A stretch of DNA of 49,280 nt from Bauldia litoralis (GCA_945882315.1 CAMCWB010000025.1:1-49280); one strand, 5' to 3'; positions 8,305-17,756 are shown, counted from the first letter of the stretch. Numbers and translations are program-made. Notes: generated by a model not told the origin, from the sequence alone.

Positions 8305-8676
8305 ATGGCCACCACCGAATTCGACGTTTCGCAGCTTCGCAGTTCCGCCCGGGAAAGGGTCGTCGCCGCCACAGCGACCGCCTTTGCCCGCATGATCGGG
8401 ACATGGCGCGCCATGCGGAATCGCCGCGTGGTGGCCCAGCTTCTCGATTGGGACTCCGCCATGCTGAAAGATATCGGCCTGACGACGGGCGACGTGCGCT
8501 CGGCGATGTCCGGGCCGCTTCTCGAAGACCCGTCCTACCGCCTGAGCGTGCTCTCCGTGGAACGGCGCGCTTCGCTCCGGGCGGCGGCGCGGGAGCGGCT
8601 GGCCCTTGCCGCGAGCCCGAAGGTCGTGCCGATCCGCACCGCGCGGCAGGCGCGGGTCCGGCTTCTCGAAATTTAG
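8305..8676 (+). CDS. DUF1127 domain protein
   Basis: A small basic protein of 123 aa. Residues about 38-62 match the DUF1127 (YjiS-like) motif: RNRRVVAQLLDWDSAMLKDIGL, followed by TTGDVRSAM. In other alphaproteobacteria, very short DUF1127 proteins affect RNA metabolism, phosphate or carbon physiology and LysR-dependent adaptation. This one is longer than the usual 45-70 aa, with an extra N-terminal helix and an Arg/Ala-rich C-terminal tail. The start at 8305 follows AAGGAGAG. It is divergent from the LysR gene, with a palindrome between them, and ends at a strong intrinsic terminator. Confidence 0.82.
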   Translation: MATTEFDVSQLRSSARERVVAATATAFARMIGTWRAMRNRRVVAQLLDWDSAMLKDIGLTTGDVRSAMSGPLLEDPSYRLSVLSVERRASLRAAARERLALAASPKVVPIRTARQARVRLLEI

Positions 8677-8724
8677 CGTCTCAGCTTCGCCGGCGCGCTC
8701 GCCCCCAACTGCGCCGGCCCTCTG

Positions 8725-8757
8725 GCCCGCCCCCCAAAGGGGCGGGCTTTTTTTTTT
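8725..8757 (+). terminator. Intrinsic terminator after the DUF1127 gene
   Basis: GCCCGCCCC and GGGGCGGGC pair around a short CAAA-containing loop (8725-8747) and are followed by ten T residues (8748-8757). It is a textbook Rho-independent terminator, 49 bases after the DUF1127 stop codon. Confidence 0.93.
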
Positions 8758-8955
8758 ACCCTCTCCCATGGGGAGAGGGCCGCCGCGCTTGGCGACGCAG
8801 GAGCCTTAGCGAGGCGGGGTGAGGGGTTCAGGCGCTGCGATTGGCTTCAGGCAGCGAGGCTTGGAGCCGTAAACACCTGCCCCAACCCCTCACCCTTCTC
8901 GCCTAAATTCGCTGCGCTCATTAAGGCTCAAAGCCCTCTCCCTATGGGAGAGAGT
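8758..8955. repeat. CCCTCTCCC palindromic repeat pair, family A copy 1
   Basis: Two inverted copies of a 70-75 bp unit. The first starts ACCCTCTCCC-ATGG-GGAGAGGG and ends GGTGAGGGG (8758-8826). The second is its mirror image, starting CCCCTCACCC (near 8886) and ending with the CCCTCTCCC/GGGAGAG hairpin. Inner parts such as GCGAAATTTAGGC-like segments also match between copies. Related units are at 12250-12433, 17802-18092 and 30869-31182, and a half copy is at 138-150. Confidence 0.85.
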
Positions 8956-8963
8956 AGTAAGAC

Positions 8964-9815
8964 CTAATGCGCCATCAGCACCGGGATCGTCATCGACTTC
9001 AGGATGCTGGCCGTCGTGCCGCCGAGGATGAATTCTCGGATGCGGCTGTGGCCGTAGGCGCCCATCACCAGCCAGTCGCCGCCGATCTCCTGGGTGAAGC
9101 CGATCAGCGTCTGCCCGATGCCGGACGGCTTGCGCACGATGGTGCGGACGGTCACGTCGAAGCCGTGGCGGGCGAGATAGGTCGCCGCATCGGCGCCGGT
9201 CATGTCGGCGCGGCGCTTGCCGTCCTCGACGACGACGACCGTCACCTGCTTGGCGAGTTGCAGCAGCGGCAGCGCGGCGCGCATGGCGCGGGCCGCCGTG
9301 CTGCCGCCGTTCCAGGCGACCACGGCGTGGTCGGGCTTGAACTCGGACGGGCCGGCATGGGGAACGAGCAGGGTCGGCACCGAGGCCTGGAACATGACCG
9401 CCTCGGTCAGCACCTCGCGCAGCGGCTCGCGCTGGTCGGGATTGTCCTGGCCGATGACGACGAGGTCGGTCAGCTTGCAATGGTCGATGATGCCGCCGAA
9501 GCCGTCGCCGACCATGACGTCGGAGACCCGTGTCTCGACCGGCAGGCCGGCCGTGCCTGCAATCGCCTCGAAGGCCTCCGCCGCCTCCTTGGCTTCGGTC
9601 ATCGCCTGCTCGCGTGCCGAGACCATGAAATCGGTCGGGATCGGCGCCGCCATCGAATAGGCCGGCGTGATCGGATCATAGGCGAGCGCCAGCCCGGTCA
9701 AATGCGAGCCGACCCGGGTCGCCAGGTCGACGGCGAATCGCGCCGAATTGCGTTGCCCGGCAAGGTCGACGACGACCAGCATGTCCCGGATCAGAGATTT
9801 TTGTGACGTCGTCAT
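8964..9815 (-). CDS. Tandem universal stress protein (UspA family)
   Basis: A 283-aa protein of two Usp domains in tandem, as in UspE-like proteins. Domain 1 runs from about 10 to 145 (MLVVVDLAGQRNSARFAVDLA through DLVVIGQDNPDQ, then SVPTLLVPH). Domain 2 runs from about 158 to the end and closes with DWLVMGAYGHSRIREFILGGTTASILKSMTIPVLM, where the GxYGHSRIREFxxGG-TxxxL block matches the G-2x-G-9x-G-S/T ATP-binding signature. It is a cytoplasmic stress protein. The start at 9815 follows GGAGGAT; a longer in-frame start adds 16 unlikely residues. It is the last gene of a same-strand run after rsmE and gshA but is separated from gshA by 86 bases. Confidence 0.93.
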   Translation of the reverse strand: MTTSQKSLIRDMLVVVDLAGQRNSARFAVDLATRVGSHLTGLALAYDPITPAYSMAAPIPTDFMVSAREQAMTEAKEAAEAFEAIAGTAGLPVETRVSDVMVGDGFGGIIDHCKLTDLVVIGQDNPDQREPLREVLTEAVMFQASVPTLLVPHAGPSEFKPDHAVVAWNGGSTAARAMRAALPLLQLAKQVTVVVVEDGKRRADMTGADAATYLARHGFDVTVRTIVRKPSGIGQTLIGFTQEIGGDWLVMGAYGHSRIREFILGGTTASILKSMTIPVLMAH

Positions 9816-9901
9816 CGAACGATCCTCCGCTTGATGCGGACGCCTTGACGGCGCCTCCCCCACATCGCCTCGCGTAAGCTCAAGTCGCGACGTCTATCGC
9901 T

Positions 9902-11272
9902 TCAGTAACCGTGGCGCCGAAAGACCTCGTCGATATCACCCTGCCAGTCCGTCTTATACTCGCGCAAGAGCCGTTCGGCCTCTGTCTCGCCGGAAGCGAC
10001 GATCTCCTCCAGCGAGCGGAGGAAAAGCGTCTCATCCCTACCGCTCTCGTTGACGTGTTTGCGGCGGGCGAGGCCGTCCTTGGCCAGCGCCACGATCTGG
10101 CGCGCGATATCGAGCACCGTCCCGCCCCGGAAAGGCGTCTTTAAGGCAGACTTCGGCACGGCGACGCGCAGCGCCTGGCGCTCCGCCTCGGTCCAGTCCT
10201 TGACGATCTCCCAGCAGGCGTCGAGCGCGACGCCGTCATAGAGAAGCCCGACCCAGAGCGCCGGCAGCGCGCAGATGCGGTTGCCCGGCCCGCCATCGGC
10301 GCCGCGCATCTCGAGATAATTCTTGAGGCGGACCTCGGGAAAGGTCGTCGAGAGATGGTTCTTCCAGTCGGACAGCGTCGCATATTCGCCGGGCAGCGCC
10401 GCCAGGCGGCCGGCCATCAGGTCGCGGAAGGATGCACCGGCGACGTCGTGATAGGTTTCGCCGCGCTTGACGAAATACATGGGCACGTCGAGTGCCCAGT
10501 CGACATAGCGCTCGAAGCCGAAGCCCGCCTCGAAGGCGAAAGGCATCATGCCGGTACGGTCATTGTCGGTATCGAGCCAGACGGCCGAGCGCCAGGAGAG
10601 ATAGCCGTTGGGCTTGCCTTCGAGGAAAGGCGAATTGGCGAAGAGCGCCGTCACGATCGGCTGCAGGGCGACGCCGACGCGGAGCTTGCGCACCATGTCG
10701 GCCTCAGACGAGAAGTCGAGGTTCGCCTGGATGGTGCAGGTCCGGTACATCATGTCGAGGCCGAGATTGCCGACCTTCGGCATGTAGCGCGACATGATCG
10801 CATAGCGCGATTTCGGCATGACCGGCGTTTCGGCGCGGGTCCATTTCGGCGAGGCGCCGAGGCCGAGGAAGCCGATGCCGAGCGGCGTCGCGCATTCGCG
10901 TACCTGGGCGAGATGGCCGTTCACCTCACGGCAGGTCTGGTGGATCGTCTCCAGCGGCGCGCCGGACAATTCGAACTGACCGCCGGGCTCCAGCGATATC
11001 GCGCCGAGCCCGGTCGGGTCGGTCAGCCCGATGATCGCGTCCTTGTCCATGATCGGATGCCAGCCGAGAAGACCTTCCATGGCCTCCAGCAGGCGCTTGA
11101 TGCCGCGCGGCCCCTCATAGGGAACCGGCGCAAAGTCCTTGAGGTAGAAGCCGAACTTCTCATGCTCGGTGCCGACCCGCCACTCGCTGGCGGGCTTCGA
11201 GCCGGAAGCAACGAATTCCACGAGCTGATCGCGGGATTCGATCGGCGTCGCATCAGTGGCGTCGCGGGCCAT
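9902..11272 (-). CDS. gshA: Glutamate-cysteine ligase, plant/alphaproteobacterial type
   Basis: The first enzyme of glutathione synthesis: it joins glutamate and cysteine through the gamma-carboxyl using ATP in the cytoplasm. The 456-aa sequence belongs to the GCS2/plant-like group (GshA of rhizobia), with WRVGTEHEKFGF near 30, LEPGGQFELSGAPLETIH near 95, MPKSRYAIMSRYMP, MYRTCTIQANLDF, and RNYLE-like KNYLEMRGADGG. I take ATG 11272 (MARDAT) because the in-frame upstream extension has no family resemblance. It lies downstream of rsmE on the same strand, an order common in alphaproteobacteria. Confidence 0.95.
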   Translation of the reverse strand: MARDATDATPIESRDQLVEFVASGSKPASEWRVGTEHEKFGFYLKDFAPVPYEGPRGIKRLLEAMEGLLGWHPIMDKDAIIGLTDPTGLGAISLEPGGQFELSGAPLETIHQTCREVNGHLAQVRECATPLGIGFLGLGASPKWTRAETPVMPKSRYAIMSRYMPKVGNLGLDMMYRTCTIQANLDFSSEADMVRKLRVGVALQPIVTALFANSPFLEGKPNGYLSWRSAVWLDTDNDRTGMMPFAFEAGFGFERYVDWALDVPMYFVKRGETYHDVAGASFRDLMAGRLAALPGEYATLSDWKNHLSTTFPEVRLKNYLEMRGADGGPGNRICALPALWVGLLYDGVALDACWEIVKDWTEAERQALRVAVPKSALKTPFRGGTVLDIARQIVALAKDGLARRKHVNESGRDETLFLRSLEEIVASGETEAERLLREYKTDWQGDIDEVFRRHGY

Positions 11273-11412
11273 AGTCAGGCTTTCAAGAGCGGCGGGGCGG
11301 CGACATTGGCCCAACGCCATGCCGGACGGAAGACCGATCCCTGCTTTTTCCGGCATTGCTGTAGCGGCCGGCTGCCCGCCGGGCAATCATCGCTCATTCG
11401 CCCGTCTCCCCC

Positions 11413-12201
11413 TTATTCCTTGCCGGGAGCATATGGGCGCGGCGGCTGGTTTCGCCAGTCCCCCAGAGTTGCCTGGACGATGGCCAGGGCCGCGACGGCG
11501 GCGGTGTCGGCCCGCATGATGCGCGGCCCCAAGGGAATCGCCGTGACGAAAGGTAGCGCGCGGAGGTGGTCGCGCTCGGCTGCCGAGAAGCCGCCTTCGG
11601 GGCCGATCAGGAGCCCGATCGGCGAAGGCGGCAGGGCGACGAGGATCGATACGGGGTCGGCGCCCGCCGCCGCCTCGTCGCAGAAGATGATTCGGCGGCT
11701 GCCTTCGCGGGCCGGCCATGCGTCGAGGACACTTGCAAGCGGCTGGGCTTCGTCGATCGCCGGGATCGAGAGGATGCCGCATTGTTCGGCGGCCTCGACA
11801 GCATTTGCCTCCATCCGCTCGAGATTGAGCCGGGTCGCCTGGGTATGCTGCGTCAGCACCGGGCGCAGCCGCCCTGCCCCCATCTCGGTCGCCTTCTCGA
11901 TCATGTAGTCGAGGCGGGCATGTTTAAGCGGCGCAAAGAGATAATGGAGGTCGGGCGCCGGCGACTGCGGCCGGGTCAGCTCCTCGATGGTGAGCCGGTG
12001 GCTCTTCTTGCCCTCCGAGACCAGCGTTGCCCGCCATTCGCCGTCGATGCCGTTGAAGACGCGCAGTTCGGCGCCGGAGGGCAGGCGGAGGACCTTGACG
12101 AGGTAATTCGCCTGGCCGCGATCAAGCGCCACCTCGGCACCGCCGGCAAGCGGCGCGCGCAGGAACAGGCGCTGGCTGGAAAGGTCGCGGGGCGTCTTCA
12201 T
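11413..12201 (-). CDS. rsmE: 16S rRNA (uracil-1498-N3)-methyltransferase
   Basis: RsmE methylates N3 of U1498 in 16S rRNA using S-adenosylmethionine. The 262-aa protein has a PUA-like N-terminal part ([19 protein letters not shown]-like [12 protein letters not shown], then FNGIDGEW) and a C-terminal SPOUT knot with [18 protein letters not shown] and [16 protein letters not shown], the trefoil signature of the family. Size and motif order are normal. It lies upstream of gshA; its own upstream region (12202-12486) is filled by a family A repeat and is followed by xseA in the opposite direction. Confidence 0.95.
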   Translation of the reverse strand: MKTPRDLSSQRLFLRAPLAGGAEVALDRGQANYLVKVLRLPSGAELRVFNGIDGEWRATLVSEGKKSHRLTIEELTRPQSPAPDLHYLFAPLKHARLDYMIEKATEMGAGRLRPVLTQHTQATRLNLERMEANAVEAAEQCGILSIPAIDEAQPLASVLDAWPAREGSRRIIFCDEAAAGADPVSILVALPPSPIGLLIGPEGGFSAAERDHLRALPFVTAIPLGPRIMRADTAAVAALAIVQATLGDWRNQPPRPYAPGKE

Positions 12202-12249
12202 GGCGGGAGCGATACGACTTTGGCGGGGCTGGGTGCAAGCAGCAGCGCG

Positions 12250-12433
12250 CCCCTCTCCTGAGGGAGAGGGCCGCCGCCCTTATGAGCGGAGCGAATTAGG
12301 GCGGCGGGATGAGGGGTTGTGGCTGGCGTTTGTCGCGAAGGTCCCTAGCCATCTACCTTGTACGCCCTCACCCTTCTCGCCTAAATTCGCTTTGCTCATT
12401 AAGGCTCGAAGCCCTCTCCCCACGGGAGAGGGG
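12250..12433. repeat. CCCTCTCCC palindromic repeat pair, family A copy 2
   Basis: Inverted pair in the divergent gap between rsmE and xseA. It opens with CCCTCTCCTGAGGGAGAGGG, has mirrored GATGAGGGG and CCCTCACCC segments, and closes with CCCTCTCCCCACGGGAGAGG. No other gene or RNA is visible in the 12202-12486 gap. Confidence 0.85.
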
Positions 12434-12486
12434 ACGACGCATCCGCCCCCTTGACCCGACGCGGCACACGCGGCACCACAGGGCGC

Positions 12487-13899
12487 ATGCCTGAGCCTGC
12501 CGCCAACACCGTCGAATATTCCGTTTCCGAGATATCGGCGGCGGTGAAGCGCACCGTCGAGGACGCCTTTGGCTATGTCCGGGTGCGCGGCGAGATCTCC
12601 GGCTATCGCGGGCAGCATTCGTCCGGCCATGCCTATTTCACGCTGAAGGACGACAAGTCGCGGATCGAGGCCGTCGTCTGGCGCACCTCCTTCGGCAAGC
12701 TCCGCTTCAAGCCGGAGGAAGGGCTGGAGGTCATCGCGACCGGCAAGCTGACGACTTTCCCGGGCTCGTCGAAATACCAGATCGTCATCGATTCCCTGGA
12801 GCCGGCCGGCGCCGGCGCGCTGATGGTGATCCTCGAGGAACGACGGAAGAAGCTCGCCGCCGAAGGACTGTTCGAGGAAGCGCGCAAGAAGGCGCTTCCC
12901 TATCTGCCGCGCGTCATCGGCGTCGTCACCTCGCCGACTGGCGCCGTCATCCGCGACATCCTGCATCGGCTGGCCGACCGGTTTCCGGTGCATGTGCTGG
13001 TCTGGCCGGTGCGCGTCCAGGGCGAGACGGCCGGCGCCGAGATCGCCGCCGCGATCGAGGGCTTCAACGGCATCGCGGCCGGCGGCACCATTCCGCGGCC
13101 GGACCTCCTGATCGTGGCGCGCGGCGGCGGCAGCCTCGAAGACCTCTGGTGCTTCAATGACGAGGTGATCATCCGCGCCGTTGCCGCTTCGGCGATTCCG
13201 CTGATCTCGGCGGTCGGGCACGAGACCGACACGACGCTCATCGACTATGTCGCCGACCGGCGCGCCCCCACGCCGACCGGCGCGGCGGAGATGGCGGTGC
13301 CGGTCCGCTCCGAGCTGGTCGGCGCCGTCGGCACGCTGGCGAACCGGCTTGCCGGCGCGATGCTGCGGAAGGTCGAGCGCGACCGGCGCGAATTGCGGGC
13401 GCTGTCGCGCGCCCTGCCGCAGGCCGAGAATCTCTTCGCGGTGCCGCGGCGAACGCTCGACGAGACCGCCAACCGGCTCGGGAGGGCGCTTGTCGCCAAC
13501 ACCCAGATCCACCGTTCACTCTACATGCGCGCCGCGGCACGGCTTTCACCGGGCAATCTGACGCGCCAGATGGAGCGTTGCGCGGAGCGGGTGAAGACGC
13601 TCTCCGACAAGAGCGGCCGCGCAATCGAACGACGTATCGAGCGCCGGCAGGAACGGCTCGTGGCGCTCGACCAGTTGCTTCGCAGCCTTTCTTACAAGAA
13701 CGTTCTTGCCCGCGGCTATGCGGTCGTGCGCGACGAATCGAAGACCCCGATCTCGGCCGCCGCTGCGGTGGCCGCCGGCATGGTGCTCGACATCCAGTTC
13801 CGCGACGGCGACGTCGCTGCTGTAGCGACTTCTGGCGAGGCCGTTGCGAAGCCAAAGAAGGTCCGTGACAAGGCAGGTCCGCAGGGGACCTTGTTTTAG
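12487..13899 (+). CDS. xseA: Exodeoxyribonuclease VII large subunit
   Basis: The catalytic large subunit of exonuclease VII, which with XseB degrades single-stranded DNA from both ends. The 470-aa protein has an N-terminal OB-fold ([29 protein letters not shown], residues about 11-39, with GHAYFTLKD), the catalytic core with [24 protein letters not shown] and [24 protein letters not shown], then a long coiled-coil and a C-terminal [12 protein letters not shown] segment. The ATG at 12487 starts close to the OB-fold; a start at 12451 would add 12 residues. No xseB gene is in the window. Confidence 0.96.
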   Translation: MPEPAANTVEYSVSEISAAVKRTVEDAFGYVRVRGEISGYRGQHSSGHAYFTLKDDKSRIEAVVWRTSFGKLRFKPEEGLEVIATGKLTTFPGSSKYQIVIDSLEPAGAGALMVILEERRKKLAAEGLFEEARKKALPYLPRVIGVVTSPTGAVIRDILHRLADRFPVHVLVWPVRVQGETAGAEIAAAIEGFNGIAAGGTIPRPDLLIVARGGGSLEDLWCFNDEVIIRAVAASAIPLISAVGHETDTTLIDYVADRRAPTPTGAAEMAVPVRSELVGAVGTLANRLAGAMLRKVERDRRELRALSRALPQAENLFAVPRRTLDETANRLGRALVANTQIHRSLYMRAAARLSPGNLTRQMERCAERVKTLSDKSGRAIERRIERRQERLVALDQLLRSLSYKNVLARGYAVVRDESKTPISAAAAVAAGMVLDIQFRDGDVAAVATSGEAVAKPKKVRDKAGPQGTLF

Positions 13900-13913
13900 A
13901 GCGCTGGCATCGG

Positions 13914-14140
13914 GGCCGCCTCGTCCTTCGAGGGCCGGCTCTTCTCCTGGCTTGTCGGGCCTCTGGCCCTCCACAGCGTCTTGGGCCGGCCACCTCAGGA
14001 TGAGGCGGAATTGCAGCTTTGCCGAGGGCGGCCAAAGGCTCGGTTCTATCCCTCAATCCTCATTCTGAGGTGCGAGGGCCGAAGAGATCGAGGAGAACGA
14101 AGGAAGAAAATCCCGAGCCTCGAAGAACGAGGATTGAGTC
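13914..14140. repeat. CCTCGTCCTTCGAGG / CCTCATTCTGAGG repeat, family C copy 1
   Basis: A cluster of inverted segments: CCTCGTCCTTCGAGG at the left, CACCTCAGGATGAGG near 13991, TCCTCATTCTGAGGTGCGAG near 14060, and CCTCGAAGAACGAGG near 14119. The same parts recur in another order at 22785-22965. The stretch 14148-14175 is a simple GCC/ACC triplet run. No gene is seen between 13900 and 14185. Confidence 0.75.
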
Positions 14141-14185
14141 GAGGCGCTTGCCGCCACCGCCGCCACCGCCGCCATTGTACATCCC

Positions 14186-15865
14186 TCATCGCTTCCCCGT
14201 CCCCCTGATCTCCGACAGCGTCTTCCCTGTCGTCGAGGCTTCCGGGTCGACGATGAGGTGAATCAGCGACGGCTTGCCGGAAGCGATAGCGCGCTCGAAG
14301 GCCGGGGCGAAGTCAGCCGTCTCCTCGACGCGTTCGCCGTGGCCGCCATGGGCGCGGGCAAGTGCCGCAAAATCCGGATTGACGAGATCGGTGGCGATCA
14401 CCCGGTTCGGAAAATCGCGCTCCTGGTGCATGCGGATCGTGCCGTAGACGCCATTGTCGACGACGATCATGACGAAGGCTGCGTTATATTGGACGGCGGT
14501 GGCGAATTCCTGGCTGGTCAGTTGGAGGCAGCCGTCGCCGGCAAAGGCCACGACCAGCCGCTGCGGATGGCAGAGCTTTGCGGCAATGGCGGCCGGCAAA
14601 CCGTAGCCCATCGTGCCAGAGGTCGGCGCCAGTTCGGTGTTGCAGCCGCGGTAGCGGTAGAAGCGATGCACCCAGCCGCTGAAATTGCCGGCGCCGTTGG
14701 CGATGATGGCGTCGCGCGGCAGCCTGCCGTTCAGCCAATCGACGATTTCGGCAAGCTGGACCTTGCCGGGATGGGCACGTGGCTTTGTCCACTCCACAAA
14801 CTGCGCACGCGCCGCTTTGGTCTCGTCGCTCCACGAAATGGCATTCGGCGGCTGCATGCCCTCGAGCGCCGCGGCGAAGGCGGTCGGGCTGGCATTGATG
14901 GCGAGCGTCGGCCGGTAGACGCGGCCGAGTTCTTCGACGCCCGGATGGATATGGACCAGCGCCTGCTTCGGCTCGGGGATATCGATCAGCGTGTAAGACG
15001 ATGACGGCATCTCGCTCATGCGGCCGCCGAGCAGGATCAGCACATCCGCGTCGCGGATGCGCGCCGCGAGCTTCGGGTTGATGCCGATGCCGACATCGCC
15101 GGCATAGTTCGGATGGTCGTTGTCGAAGAGCGACTGGCGGCGGAACGAGCAGCCGACGGGCAGGTCGAAGCGCTCGGCGAAGCGGCGGACGCCGGCTGTG
15201 GCCGCCTCGCTCCAGCGCGAACCGCCGAGAATGACGAAGGGCCGTTTCGCCGTCCAAAGCATCTTCTGGAGCTGCGCCATCTGGGTGAGGCCCGGATGCG
15301 TCTCGACCTGGACCCAGGGCTTGGGATTGGCCGCGCCGGTCGTCTCGCGCAGCATGTCCTCCGGCAGTGCGATGACGACCGGTCCCGGCCGGCCCGACGT
15401 CGCCTCATGGAAGGCGCGGCTGACGATCTCCGGCACGCGGTCGGCACGGTCGATCTCGAAGGTCCATTTCGCCATCTCGCCGAAGGTCCTGGTGAAATCG
15501 ACCTCCTGAAAGGCCTCGCGGCCGCGCATGTGGCGGCCGACCTGGCCGACGAACATGATCATCGGCGTCGAATCCTGGCGGCCGACATGCAGGCCGGCCG
15601 AGCCGTTTGTCGCGCCCGGCCCGCGCGTCACCATGACGATGCCGGGACGGCCGGTGAGCTTGCCCCAGGCCTCCGCCATCATCGCGGCGCCGCCCTCCTG
15701 CCGGCAGACGGTGACGGCGATCGGCGAATCGTGGAGGGCGTCGAGGACGGCGAGGTAGCTCTCGCCCGGGACGCAGAAGATCCGTTCGACGCCGTTCCGC
15801 TCCAGCGCCTCGACGAGGAGACGGGCGGCGCTCTGCATGTTGTCGCTGTCCATGGGGTCCGGCAT
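14186..15865 (-). CDS. Thiamine diphosphate-dependent enzyme, acetolactate synthase-like
   Basis: A 559-aa ThDP enzyme of the acetohydroxyacid synthase/benzoylformate decarboxylase fold with three domains: Pyr (about 10-180), central (about 195-330) and PP (about 370-540). The activating glutamate is Glu57 in CRQEGGAAMMAEAWGKLTG. The ThDP/Mg site starts at GDG near residue 442 and continues to VDNGVYG. Because Glu57 is present, it is not a glyoxylate carboligase, which lacks it. No regulatory subunit (IlvN) gene is next to it, so biosynthetic acetolactate synthesis is unlikely; a catabolic 2-oxoacid decarboxylase or lyase is more likely. A second, different ThDP enzyme lies at 22999. Confidence 0.88.
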   Translation of the reverse strand: MPDPMDSDNMQSAARLLVEALERNGVERIFCVPGESYLAVLDALHDSPIAVTVCRQEGGAAMMAEAWGKLTGRPGIVMVTRGPGATNGSAGLHVGRQDSTPMIMFVGQVGRHMRGREAFQEVDFTRTFGEMAKWTFEIDRADRVPEIVSRAFHEATSGRPGPVVIALPEDMLRETTGAANPKPWVQVETHPGLTQMAQLQKMLWTAKRPFVILGGSRWSEAATAGVRRFAERFDLPVGCSFRRQSLFDNDHPNYAGDVGIGINPKLAARIRDADVLILLGGRMSEMPSSSYTLIDIPEPKQALVHIHPGVEELGRVYRPTLAINASPTAFAAALEGMQPPNAISWSDETKAARAQFVEWTKPRAHPGKVQLAEIVDWLNGRLPRDAIIANGAGNFSGWVHRFYRYRGCNTELAPTSGTMGYGLPAAIAAKLCHPQRLVVAFAGDGCLQLTSQEFATAVQYNAAFVMIVVDNGVYGTIRMHQERDFPNRVIATDLVNPDFAALARAHGGHGERVEETADFAPAFERAIASGKPSLIHLIVDPEASTTGKTLSEIRGTGKR

Positions 15866-16021
15866 TCCGATTGGGCTGTCGCCCGCAGCCTAGCAAGGCA
15901 GCGCGGGGCCGCAAGGCGGTTCGGCCGGGCCGAAAACGGGGGATGCAGGGCCGCCCTCCCCTGATATAAGGCGGGGACGAACCGATAGCGCGTCGGAGAC
16001 CGCTCTTCCGCCGCCGGATGA

Positions 16022-16930
16022 TTGACCTTGCCACGCTTTCCCGCCGCCCCATTCCTCGCCGCATTCCTCCTGACGGGGACGATCGGCGCCGCGCAGGCGC
16101 AGGAGGAGGCGGAATCCCCCGAATATCCGGTCACCGAATTCGCCGAGGGCGCCAAGAGCGCCGCGGTCACCGTCGGCAACCTTACCGCCGGCGTCAGCCA
16201 GGCGCTCCGGCCTGAAATCGACCCCAATCTCGAAGTGCCGATCCTCGACGTCATGGTCGACGGCAAGACGGTGCTCACCGTGCCCGGCGTCGGCTCGGGC
16301 TATGATTTCGTCGCGGCGGAAGCGCGCATCGCCGAGATCGATCCCGACAACGCGGCGCAGGAAGTCTATTTCTCGAGCTATTCCGGCGGCGCCCATTGCT
16401 GCAACACGGTGATCATCGCCGAAGCGGTCGGCGACCGCTGGGTCGGCGTCCCGATCGGCGAGTTCGACGGCGACGGCAATTATCTCGAGGATATCGACGG
16501 CGACGGGCTCGCCCAGATCGTCACCGCCGACCAGCGCTTCCTCTACACCTTCGACTGCTATGCCTGCAGCGCCGCGCCGTTGACCATGACCACGGTCCGC
16601 GCCGGCAAGGCCGTCGACATCTCCACCGATCCGCGCTTCCTCAAGGCGCATCGCGACTGGCTTGCCCAGATCGAGGAGGGCGTCGATCCGGCGCAGCGCT
16701 GGACCTCGGCTGGCTTCCTCGCCGGCTGGGTGGCGACCAAGATCAGGGTCGGCGAAGGCCCGGATGCCTGGCAGCAGCTCTCGGCGAACTGGGACGCCGC
16801 CGCCGATCCGGGCGAGGAAGTCTGCGTCACCGGCGGCGACCTCGATGCCTGCGCGAAAAAGAACCGGGCCGTCCTCTCCTTCCCGGCACGCCTGAAGCTC
16901 TTTCTCGAACAATCCGGCTACGCCTCCTGA
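16022..16930 (+). CDS. Secreted protein of unknown function with a Cys-Cys motif and Asp-rich loops
   Basis: A 302-aa exported protein; I do not recognise a named family. Residues 1-26 form a signal peptide ending AQA. The mature part has paired cysteines (HCC at 125-127), DCYAC at 178-182 and C820-region cysteines near the end (EEVCV and LDACAKK), so disulfides are likely. Residues 149-162 carry DGDGNYLEDIDGDG, a repeat that looks like a calcium-binding Asp loop. The start is TTG at 16022, directly after an in-frame TGA at 16019-16021, with no good ribosome site, so initiation should be weak or at TTG 16028. It lies 46 bases before the hyi-like gene on the same strand. Confidence 0.7.
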   Translation: MTLPRFPAAPFLAAFLLTGTIGAAQAQEEAESPEYPVTEFAEGAKSAAVTVGNLTAGVSQALRPEIDPNLEVPILDVMVDGKTVLTVPGVGSGYDFVAAEARIAEIDPDNAAQEVYFSSYSGGAHCCNTVIIAEAVGDRWVGVPIGEFDGDGNYLEDIDGDGLAQIVTADQRFLYTFDCYACSAAPLTMTTVRAGKAVDISTDPRFLKAHRDWLAQIEEGVDPAQRWTSAGFLAGWVATKIRVGEGPDAWQQLSANWDAAADPGEEVCVTGGDLDACAKKNRAVLSFPARLKLFLEQSGYAS

Positions 16931-16976
16931 GCGAGCCGCCACTCTCCCCAATCCCATCCCGAGGAACCGCCGCGCC

Positions 16977-17756
16977 ATGCTCCGTTTCGCTGCCAGCATC
17001 AACCTGATGTTCAATGAGGTCCCGCTCGCCGAGCGTTTCGCCGCGGCGAAGAAGGCCGGCTTCGACGCAGTCGAGGTGCAATATCCCTACACGATCAGCA
17101 TCGACGAGATGAAGGCGGCGATCGCCAAAGCCGGTGTCGAGGTCCTCCTCATGAACACGCCGCAGGGCAACGCCGCGGCGGGCGAGCGCGGGCTAGGCGC
17201 CCTGCCCGGCCGCGAGGCCGATTTCGAGGCGGGCTTCCAGAAGTCGCTCGATTACGCCAAGGCCGCCGGCTGCAAGATGATCCATGTCACGGCGGGCGTG
17301 GCGCCGGCCGGCGCCGACGCGGCCGAGATCGACACGATTTTCGTCCGCAACATCCGCGCAGCACTTGCCGCCTCTGCCGACACCGGCATCACGCTTCTCC
17401 TCGAGACGCTGAACCACCGCGACTTCCCCGGCTACCACCTCGTCAAGTTCACCCATGCGCGGCGGATCATCGAGCTGGTCGGCGACGAGCGGCTCGGCTT
17501 CCAGCTCGACCTCTATCATCGCCAGGCGAATGACGGCGACCTCGAACAGTCGCTCCGCGACTACATCGACATCGCCCGTCATATCCAGATCGCCGGCGCC
17601 CCTGCCCGTCACGAGCCCGATATCGGCGAGATCAACTACCGCTACCTCTTCGGCATCATCGAGGAGCTCGGCTGGGACGGCTGGATCGGCGCCGAATACC
17701 GTCCGAAGGGCGACACCGTCGCCGGCCTCGGCTGGATGAAGACGCTGCTGCCGTAG
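16977..17756 (+). CDS. hyi: Hydroxypyruvate isomerase-like TIM-barrel protein
   Basis: A sugar-phosphate-isomerase-like TIM barrel of 259 aa, matching the size of Hyi, which converts hydroxypyruvate to tartronate semialdehyde. Conserved blocks are present: MLFNEVPLAERF-like LMFNEVPLAERFAAAKKAGFDAVE, MNTPQGN, HVTAGVAP, LLLETLNHRDFPGYHL, QLDLYHRQ, HIQIAGAPARHEPDIGEINY and GAEYRPKG. The glutamates, aspartate and histidines in these blocks form the metal site. In other bacteria hyi travels with glyoxylate carboligase and tartronate semialdehyde reductase; neither is clearly present here, so the substrate could be a related hydroxy-keto compound such as an otnI-type substrate. Confidence 0.85.
   Translation: MLRFAASINLMFNEVPLAERFAAAKKAGFDAVEVQYPYTISIDEMKAAIAKAGVEVLLMNTPQGNAAAGERGLGALPGREADFEAGFQKSLDYAKAAGCKMIHVTAGVAPAGADAAEIDTIFVRNIRAALAASADTGITLLLETLNHRDFPGYHLVKFTHARRIIELVGDERLGFQLDLYHRQANDGDLEQSLRDYIDIARHIQIAGAPARHEPDIGEINYRYLFGIIEELGWDGWIGAEYRPKGDTVAGLGWMKTLLP

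Noticed and set aside
10355-11908. Plus-strand frame of 517 codons opposite gshA and rsmE
   Set aside because: It crosses two well-identified genes on the other strand and has no family features.
12202-12486. Small ORFs of about 60-85 codons in family A repeats
   Set aside because: They are translations of the palindromic repeats and recur wherever the repeat recurs.
14148-14175. CCGCCACCG triplet run
   Set aside because: Simple low-complexity repeat too short to be a functional element by itself.
14186-15865. Glyoxylate carboligase, suggested by nearness to a hyi-like gene
   Set aside because: The protein has the activating glutamate (Glu57), which glyoxylate carboligase lacks, and no tartronate semialdehyde reductase is present.
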